A DNA stretch of 11,136 nt from Acidobacteriota bacterium (GTDB lineage: Bacteria; Acidobacteriota; Terriglobia; Bryobacterales; Bryobacteraceae), in NCBI GenBank assembly GCA_016871135.1, contig VFZQ01000095.1, positions 1 through 11,136 on the forward strand, read 5' to 3'. The notes under the pieces were generated by a model. The model saw only the letters and a list, made by a program, of their open reading frames with translations, did no database searches and had not been told where the DNA came from. Position numbers and translations under genes: made by a program. Of the stretch, positions 5,869 through 11,136 are shown one piece after another (position 1 is the stretch's first letter; every line of letters begins with the position of its first letter).

Positions 5869-6213
5869 ATGGGAACGATTAAACTCCGCAAGGGCGACAC
5901 CGTCAAGGTGATCACCGGCTCCGACAAGGGCAAGACCGGGCGTGTGCTCGAAGTGCAAAACGACAAGAACCGCGTTCTGGTCGAGGGCGTGCGCATGGTC
6001 AAGCGGCATACCAAGGCCAATCCGGCTAAGCAGATTAAGGGCGGCATCGCCGAGAAGGAATCGCCGATCCACGTTTCCAACGTCATGATCGTCACCGGCA
6101 ATGGGAAGGCAAGCCGAATCGGCTACAAGATCGAAGGCGAAGGCGAAGGCGACGGCGCCCGCAAGGTCCGTGTCGCCCGCAAGACCGGCGAAACGCTCGC
6201 CGGCAAGAAGTAA
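5869..6213 (+). CDS. rplX: 50S ribosomal protein L24
   Basis: The 114-residue product is slightly longer than the usual 100-105. L24 starts 50S assembly by binding the 5' region of 23S rRNA, then sits near the tunnel exit. The KOW motif is LRKGDTVKVITGSDKGKTGR (6-25). It is followed by VEGVRMVKRHTK (38-49) and the conserved ESPIHVSNVMIV (64-75). There is no cysteine, so this is a form without the zinc-ribbon pairs that some bacterial L24 proteins carry after this point. Residues 89-96 (EGEGEGDG) form an acidic/glycine insertion encoded by repeated GAAGGC. The ATG directly abuts the rplN stop (TAAATG); GAGG at 5857-5860 is a plausible binding site. Confidence 0.97.
   Translation: MGTIKLRKGDTVKVITGSDKGKTGRVLEVQNDKNRVLVEGVRMVKRHTKANPAKQIKGGIAEKESPIHVSNVMIVTGNGKASRIGYKIEGEGEGDGARKVRVARKTGETLAGKK
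6133..6150 (+). repeat. Triplicated GAAGGC hexanucleotide inside rplX
   Basis: Three perfect copies of GAAGGC encode EGEGEG at residues 89-94 of L24, followed by GACGGC (DG). It looks like a small slippage expansion in the loop between the last beta strands, where the family tolerates length change. Confidence 0.8.
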
Positions 6214-6222
6214 GGAACACCT

Positions 6223-6771
6223 ATGGCAAGACTCCGCGAACACTACACCAAAAACGTCATGCCGGCCTTGATGAAGGAGTTCGGCTACTCCAACATCAAT
6301 GCCGTTCCGAAGATCGAGAAGATCTCGTTGAACATCGGCCTGGGCGAAGCGACGGGCAACCCGAAGCTGATGGACGGCGCTGTGAACGAATTGACGCAGA
6401 TCGCCGGGCAGCGCCCGGTCATCTGCAAGGCAAAAAAATCGATCGCGGCTTTCAAGCTGCGCGAAAACATGCCGATCGGCTGCATGGTCACGCTGCGCGG
6501 CGACCGCATGTTCGAGTTTCTCGACCGCCTGGTGAACATCTCGCTGCCGCGCGTCCGCGACTTCCGCGGCGTGTCGTCGAAATCCTTCGACGGCCGCGGC
6601 AATTACACGCTCGGGCTGAAGGATCAGTTGATCTTCCCCGAGATCGACTACAACAAGGTCGAAAAGACCAAGGGCCTCAACATTTGCATCACCACCACCG
6701 CGCGTACCGACGCCGAGGGTCTGGCGCTGCTGAAGCACATGGGCATGCCGTTTGCCGGCAAGCAGCAGTAA
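6223..6771 (+). CDS. rplE: 50S ribosomal protein L5
   Basis: The 182-residue product fits L5 (178-187). L5 binds 5S rRNA with L18 in the central protuberance, and contacts P-site tRNA and S13 in the small subunit head. Conserved blocks are YTKNVMPALMKEFGYSNINA (8-27), VPKIEKISLNIGLGEA (28-43), GQRPVICKAKKSIAAFKLRE (62-81), MPIGCMVTLRGDRMFEFLDR (83-102) and DFRGVSSKSFDGRGNYTLGL (113-132). KGLNICITTTARTD (150-163) follows near the C-terminus. TAAGGAA (6211-6217), overlapping the rplX stop, is a good binding site. In E. coli, S8 represses the spc operon at the rplE start; I cannot recognise that S8 site here by eye. Confidence 0.98.
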   Translation: MARLREHYTKNVMPALMKEFGYSNINAVPKIEKISLNIGLGEATGNPKLMDGAVNELTQIAGQRPVICKAKKSIAAFKLRENMPIGCMVTLRGDRMFEFLDRLVNISLPRVRDFRGVSSKSFDGRGNYTLGLKDQLIFPEIDYNKVEKTKGLNICITTTARTDAEGLALLKHMGMPFAGKQQ

Positions 6772-6789
6772 GAGAGGAATTGAGATCGA

Positions 6790-6999
6790 ATGGCCACCAC
6801 CGCCAAAATCGCGAAGGACCTGAAGCTCAAGGAGCATAAGCAGAAAAAGACGGCGAAGCTCGGCGTTCGCCACCGCAACCGCTGCTTCCGTTGCGGCCGT
6901 CCCCGCGCCTACATCCGCAAATTCGGCCTGTGCCGTATCTGTTTCCGCAAACTCGCGCTCGCCGGTGAGATCCCGGGCGTGATCAAGGCAAGCTGGTAA
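6790..6999 (+). CDS. rpsN: 30S ribosomal protein S14, zinc-binding type Z
   Basis: The 69-residue product is the short zinc form of S14, a little longer than the usual 61 because of a Lys-rich N-terminus (1-25). Four cysteines form two CxxC pairs, C32/C35 (CFRC) and C48/C51 (CRIC), which bind one zinc ion in the family. The C-terminal GEIPGVIKASW (59-69) is diagnostic. S14 lies in the 30S head near S3 and S10. Bacteria with several S14 genes switch to a cysteine-free form during zinc starvation; only the zinc form is in this window. AGAGGAA (6773-6779) lies 10 nt before the ATG. Some catalogues name this form rpsZ or rpsN1. Confidence 0.97.
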   Translation: MATTAKIAKDLKLKEHKQKKTAKLGVRHRNRCFRCGRPRAYIRKFGLCRICFRKLALAGEIPGVIKASW

Positions 7000-7032
7000 G
7001 AACGAGAAGTCACGAAGGAAGGAATATCGAGA

Positions 7033-7428
7033 ATGGTTAGCGATCCCATCGCCGACATGCTTACCCGGATTCGGAACGCCATGCAGGCGCGCCACGCCAA
7101 AGTGGACGTGCCCGGGTCGAAGCTGAAGCTCGAAATCGCGCGCATCCTGAAGGAAGAGGGCTATATCCTCAACTACAAACAGGGCGACGAAGGTTCGAAG
7201 CGCGTCATCAAGATTTATCTGAAGTACAACCCCTCCAACGAGCCTGTGATCAATCACATGGAACGCGCCTCGAAACCGGGCCGCCGCATGTACTGTGGCA
7301 GCAAGGAAATTCCGCGTGTGCTCGGCGGGATGGGCATCAACATTCTGACGACGCCGAAAGGCGTCATGACCGGGCGAACGGCGCGAAAAGAAGGCGTCGG
7401 CGGCGAACTGTTGTGCACGGTTTGGTAG
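7033..7428 (+). CDS. rpsH: 30S ribosomal protein S8
   Basis: The 131-residue product has the standard length. S8 binds helix 21 of 16S rRNA and organises the 30S platform; in E. coli it is the autogenous repressor of the spc operon. Conserved parts are SDPIADMLTRIRNAMQARH (3-21), GINILTTPKGVMTGRTARKE (101-120) and GGELLCTVW (123-131). A strong purine run, AAGGAAGGAA (7015-7024), lies 8 nt before the ATG, one of the best binding sites in the window. The gene is followed by a 74-nt gap with a strong hairpin. Confidence 0.98.
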   Translation: MVSDPIADMLTRIRNAMQARHAKVDVPGSKLKLEIARILKEEGYILNYKQGDEGSKRVIKIYLKYNPSNEPVINHMERASKPGRRMYCGSKEIPRVLGGMGINILTTPKGVMTGRTARKEGVGGELLCTVW

Positions 7429-7452
7429 TCATCACGCTCTAAACGGCGAAGC

Positions 7453-7472
7453 CGGGTTCGGCAACGAACCCG
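7453..7472 (+). other. Perfect 8-bp hairpin with GCAA tetraloop between rpsH and rplF
   Basis: CGGGTTCG (7453-7460) and CGAACCCG (7465-7472) pair perfectly around GCAA, a GNRA tetraloop. No T tract follows (next bases CGTAGCAAGA), so it is not a classical intrinsic terminator. It lies 24 nt after the rpsH stop and 15 nt before the rplF Shine-Dalgarno (AAGGAA, 7488-7493). Possible roles are an RNA processing or stability element, a protein-binding site, or partial attenuation. The structure is seen; the role is inference. Confidence 0.6.
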
Positions 7473-7502
7473 CGTAGCAAGAACCGCAAGGAACAAAATC
7501 AA

Positions 7503-8048
7503 ATGTCACGTATTGGAAAAAAACCGATCCCGCTGCCGGCGGGCGTCAAGATCAAGCTCGACGGTGGCCTTCATGTCGAAGGCCCCAAGGGCAAACTGAC
7601 GGTGCCGGTGCCGCAGGGCATCACCATCGAACAGAACGGCAACGTTGTCGACGTCAAACGCGAAAACGATAGCTACCGCGCCGTGCACGGGTTGACCCGG
7701 GCGCTGGCCTTCAACGCCATCACAGGCGTGTCGGCGGGATTCACGCGCGAACTCGATATCGTCGGCGTCGGTTTCCGCGCCGAGACCAAGGGCAAGGACA
7801 TCATCCACTTTACGCTTGGCTATTCGCACCCGATTGAAGTGCTGCTGCCGGCGGGCGTTGAAGCCAAGATCGACAAGAACACGCACATCATCCTCACCGG
7901 GCACGATAAGCAGGTGCTCGGCCAGTTGGCGGCCAACATCCGCGGGCTCCGCAAGCCGGACCCATACAAGAACAAGGGTGTCCGCTATACGGGCGAAGTG
8001 CTCCGCAAGAAGGCCGGCAAGTCCGGTGCGGGCGGAAAGGGCAAATAA
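7503..8048 (+). CDS. rplF: 50S ribosomal protein L6
   Basis: The 181-residue product fits L6 (175-185). L6 binds 23S rRNA near the sarcin-ricin loop and the base of the L7/L12 stalk, where elongation factors dock. It consists of two similar domains (about 1-82 and 83-170). Marks are MSRIGKKPIPLPAGV (1-15), VEGPKGKL (25-32), GVGFRAETKGKDIIHFTLGY (88-107) and the signature KPDPYKNKGVRYTGEVLRKK (151-170). The C-terminal tail is a short Gly/Lys run (AGKSGAGGKGK). AAGGAA (7488-7493) lies 9 nt before the ATG. The 74-nt spacer upstream is the second longest in the cluster. Confidence 0.98.
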   Translation: MSRIGKKPIPLPAGVKIKLDGGLHVEGPKGKLTVPVPQGITIEQNGNVVDVKRENDSYRAVHGLTRALAFNAITGVSAGFTRELDIVGVGFRAETKGKDIIHFTLGYSHPIEVLLPAGVEAKIDKNTHIILTGHDKQVLGQLAANIRGLRKPDPYKNKGVRYTGEVLRKKAGKSGAGGKGK

Positions 8049-8051
8049 GAC

Positions 8052-8408
8052 ATGGTTAGCAAAGTCAATCGCGACGAAGTCCGGCGCCGGATTCACACCC
8101 GGATCCGTAAGAAGCTCGCCGGAACCGCGGCCCGGCCCCGTCTGGCCGTGTTCCGCTCGATCAAGCACATCTACGCGCAGGTTATCGACGACCGCACGGG
8201 TACGACCCTGGTGGCGGCCTCGTCGGCGGAAAAAGGCGCGGCCAACGGCGGCAACGTCGCCGGCGCGAAAGCGATCGGCGAACTGGTCGCCGGACGCGCC
8301 AAGGAAAAGGGAATCAAGGCGGTTGTTTTCGACCGCGGCGGATTCCTGTATCACGGCCGTATCAAGGCGCTGGCCGATGCGGCGCGCGAAGCCGGGTTGG
8401 AATTCTAA
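8052..8408 (+). CDS. rplR: 50S ribosomal protein L18
   Basis: The 118-residue product fits L18 (115-122). L18 binds 5S rRNA with L5 and anchors it in the central protuberance. The basic N-terminal part, VNRDEVRRRIHTRIRKKLAG (5-24), is the 5S rRNA-binding extension. The core shows RPRLAVFRSIKHIYAQVIDD (28-47) and VVFDRGGFLYHGRIKALADA (91-110), then AREAGLEF at the end. The gene starts 3 nt after the rplF stop; a purine run near 8035-8041, inside rplF, serves as the likely binding site. Confidence 0.97.
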   Translation: MVSKVNRDEVRRRIHTRIRKKLAGTAARPRLAVFRSIKHIYAQVIDDRTGTTLVAASSAEKGAANGGNVAGAKAIGELVAGRAKEKGIKAVVFDRGGFLYHGRIKALADAAREAGLEF

Positions 8409-8423
8409 GAGGATTTAGCACAC

Positions 8424-8933
8424 ATGGCAAATGAACGTAACAGGCGCGCGGAAGCGACCTCGGGGCTCAAGGAGCAGGTGGTGTCCATCAATCGCGTGAC
8501 CAAGGTTGTCAAGGGCGGCAAGAACCTCAGTTTCTCGGCGCTGGTTGTGATCGGCGACCCGCAGGCCAAGACGGTCGGCTACGGTACCGGCAAGGCGAAG
8601 GAAGTTCCGGCGGCCATTAAGAAGGGGATCGAAGCGGCGAAGAAGAATCTCCGCAAGATCAACGTGCTCGAAACAACGATTCCGCACCCGGTGACGGGCC
8701 GTTTCGGCGCGGGACGCGTGCTGTTGAAGCCCGCTCCGCAAGGTACCGGCGTGATCGCCGGCGGTCCGGTTCGCGCCGTGATCGAAGCGGTCGGCATCCC
8801 GAATGTGCTGACCAAGTCGCTTGGCACCCACAACCCGCATAACGTTGTGAAGGCGACCATCGCGGCTCTCGAACTGCTTCGCGACAAAGCGGTCGTCGCC
8901 GATATGCGCGGCATCGCAATCGAGAAGATGTAG
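8424..8933 (+). CDS. rpsE: 30S ribosomal protein S5
   Basis: The 169-residue product fits S5 (160-175). S5 lies on the 30S solvent side with S3 and S4 at the mRNA entry site and affects decoding accuracy. The N-terminal double-stranded RNA-binding-like domain has VVSINRVTKVVKGGKNLSFS (19-38) and ALVVIGDPQAKTVGYGTGKA (39-58), including the loop altered in spectinomycin-resistant mutants of other species. The second domain has LLKPAPQGTGVIAGGPVRAV (100-119) and KSLGTHNPHNVVKATIAALE (131-150). AAGAGGA (8407-8413) lies 10 nt before the ATG. The stop is TAG, within the binding site of rpmD. Confidence 0.98.
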   Translation: MANERNRRAEATSGLKEQVVSINRVTKVVKGGKNLSFSALVVIGDPQAKTVGYGTGKAKEVPAAIKKGIEAAKKNLRKINVLETTIPHPVTGRFGAGRVLLKPAPQGTGVIAGGPVRAVIEAVGIPNVLTKSLGTHNPHNVVKATIAALELLRDKAVVADMRGIAIEKM

Positions 8934-8943
8934 GAGTATTCCA

Positions 8944-9126
8944 ATGGCCGACAAGAAAATCAAAATCCAGCTCTACCGCAGCCCGATCTGCACCCCCGAA
9001 ACCCATAAGGTCATCGTGCGGAGCCTCGGCCTGCGCAAGCTCAACCGCATCGTCGAGCGCCCCGATACACCGTCCTTTCGCGGCATGGTGTTGAAGGTCC
9101 CCCATCTGCTCCGGATTGTCGAGTAA
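8944..9126 (+). CDS. rpmD: 50S ribosomal protein L30
   Basis: The 60-residue product matches bacterial L30 (about 58-62). L30 is a small beta-alpha-beta protein bound to 23S rRNA domain II near 5S rRNA. The pattern is IKIQLYRSPICTPETHKVIV (6-25) and RSLGLRKLNRIVERPDTPSF (26-45), then RGMVLKVPHLLRIVE. This agrees with the family's LGL(R/K)K...V...D(T)P.(V/I)RGM...V.H.(V/L) design. TAGGAG (8931-8936) overlaps the rpsE stop and lies 7 nt before the ATG. Some bacteria lack L30, so its presence is worth recording. Confidence 0.96.
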   Translation: MADKKIKIQLYRSPICTPETHKVIVRSLGLRKLNRIVERPDTPSFRGMVLKVPHLLRIVE

Positions 9127-9141
9127 TCCAAGGAAACGGCA

Positions 9142-9606
9142 ATGAATCTCAGTTCCATCAAGGCCCCGGCGGGCCAGGTAAAGAAGAAGCGGCGGCTCGG
9201 CCAAGGTATGGGCACCGGCCGCGGCAAGTACTCCGGCCGCGGCGCCAAGGGCGCCAAGTCGATCTCGGGTTATTCGCGCATGCGCGGTTTCGAAGGCGGT
9301 CAGATGCCGCTGCACCGCCGCCTGCCGAAGCGTGGCTTCTCGAACGCTCCCTTCAAGATCGAATATGCCGTCGTGAACGTGGCGACGCTGAACGAACTGG
9401 AAGGCAACGAATTCGACGCGCAGTCGCTCAAGAAGTCGGGCGTCGTCAAGAAGTTGCTCGACGGTTTGAAGGTGCTGGGACAGGGCGACCTTACCCGCGC
9501 GATCACCGTCACCGCGGCCAGTTTTTCGGCCTCGGCCAAAGAGAAGATTGAAAAGGCCGGCGGCAAGGCGATCGTGATCGAAGCCAAGCCGGCGGCGGCG
9601 AACTAG
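9142..9606 (+). CDS. rplO: 50S ribosomal protein L15
   Basis: The 154-residue product fits L15 (143-155). L15 is a late-stage 50S assembly protein whose extended N-terminus threads into 23S rRNA. That N-terminus is seen as a Gly/Arg/Lys-rich run (11-40: GQVKKKRRLGQGMGTGRGKY followed by SGRGAKGAKS), then GYSRMRGFEGGQMPLHRRLP (43-62) and KRGFSN (63-68). The globular C-terminal part (75-150) ends in an Ala/Lys-rich tail. AAGGAA (9130-9135) lies 6 nt before the ATG. It directly precedes secY, as in most bacteria; the stop is TAG. Confidence 0.98.
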   Translation: MNLSSIKAPAGQVKKKRRLGQGMGTGRGKYSGRGAKGAKSISGYSRMRGFEGGQMPLHRRLPKRGFSNAPFKIEYAVVNVATLNELEGNEFDAQSLKKSGVVKKLLDGLKVLGQGDLTRAITVTAASFSASAKEKIEKAGGKAIVIEAKPAAAN

Positions 9607-9628
9607 CCTCCCCTCGGAAAGGATCGGC

Positions 9629-11023
<1,395 letters not shown>

Positions 11024-11050
11024 CATTCCTTACCAGGGACGTTCTGATCT

Positions 11051-11136
11051 TTGACAACAACTAACGCCGATACCGCCAGCAAATCTGCTCCCCAGCGACC
11101 CCTGGCGGTAATGCTGTTCGGCGCTCCGGGTTCCGG
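11051..11136 (+). CDS. adk: Adenylate kinase, N-terminal fragment (partial)
   Basis: The frame is open to the right edge and encodes RPLAVMLFGAPGSG at its end: the first beta strand and most of the P-loop (GxPGxGK, cut before the Lys). Adenylate kinase, a cytosolic enzyme interconverting ATP + AMP and 2 ADP, is the standard gene after secY, so context and motif agree. An in-frame TGA lies at 11045-11047. The only starts are TTG 11051, with AGGGA at 11035-11039 as binding site, or ATG 11111. The ATG would leave only MLF before the P-loop and cut the first strand, so TTG is preferred. It adds about 17 polar residues (TTTNADTASKSAPQR) before the fold. Another P-loop kinase is possible but unlikely. 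Confidence 0.85.
   Translation, partial: MTTTNADTASKSAPQRPLAVMLFGAPGS

Noticed and set aside
5602..7257. A 551-codon open frame on the minus strand across rplN to rpsH
   Set aside because: Same reasoning: fully antisense to conserved genes, His/Asp/Leu/Ala-rich, no domain, no binding site or promoter that would support it.
11051..11075. TTGACA at the adk start as a promoter -35 box
   Set aside because: No -10-like sequence lies 16-18 nt downstream; the bases there are GC-rich, and the TTG is better explained as the start codon.

Overview
This window is a ribosomal-protein supercluster: the end of tuf (EF-Tu), the whole S10 and spc gene sets fused into one run, secY, and the first codons of adk. 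All genes lie on the + strand. The sequence is GC-rich, with start codons almost all ATG. The order tuf-rpsJ, the type-Z (zinc) S14, a long Arg/Gly-rich tail on S3 and the wording of several proteins suggest a Gram-negative bacterium, most like Acidobacteriota (perhaps the Solibacter/Bryobacter group). That placement rests on remembered resemblance and is tentative.

Layout: tuf 3' end (1-82); a strong hairpin (93-119); rpsJ; a 119-nt gap with short inverted repeats and a possible 26-codon small ORF; then rplC, rplD, rplW, rplB, rpsS, rplV, rpsC, rplP, rpmC and rpsQ (584-5487). After only 12 nt come rplN, rplX, rplE, rpsN and rpsH (5500-7428). A 74-nt gap holds a perfect GCAA-tetraloop hairpin. 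Then rplF, rplR, rpsE, rpmD, rplO and secY (7503-11023), and finally the 5' end of adk, probably from a TTG codon. Most junctions are 0-25 nt with a Shine-Dalgarno sequence just before, or overlapping, the previous stop codon. This fits a single co-transcribed unit with translational coupling.

Together the genes supply proteins of both ribosomal subunits, including the peptidyl-transferase neighbourhood (L2, L3, L4, L16), the exit tunnel and its rim (L4, L22, L23, L24, L29), the 5S rRNA group (L5, L18) and the decoding/entry region (S3, S5, S8, S17, S10, S14, S19). They also supply the SecY translocon channel, into which ribosomes feed membrane proteins.

No previously undescribed system is visible: this is a conserved housekeeping locus, complete and intact. 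The points that merit a second look are small: the hairpin before rpsJ, the rpsJ-rplC gap, the S3 tail, the rpsH-rplF hairpin, and the adk start.
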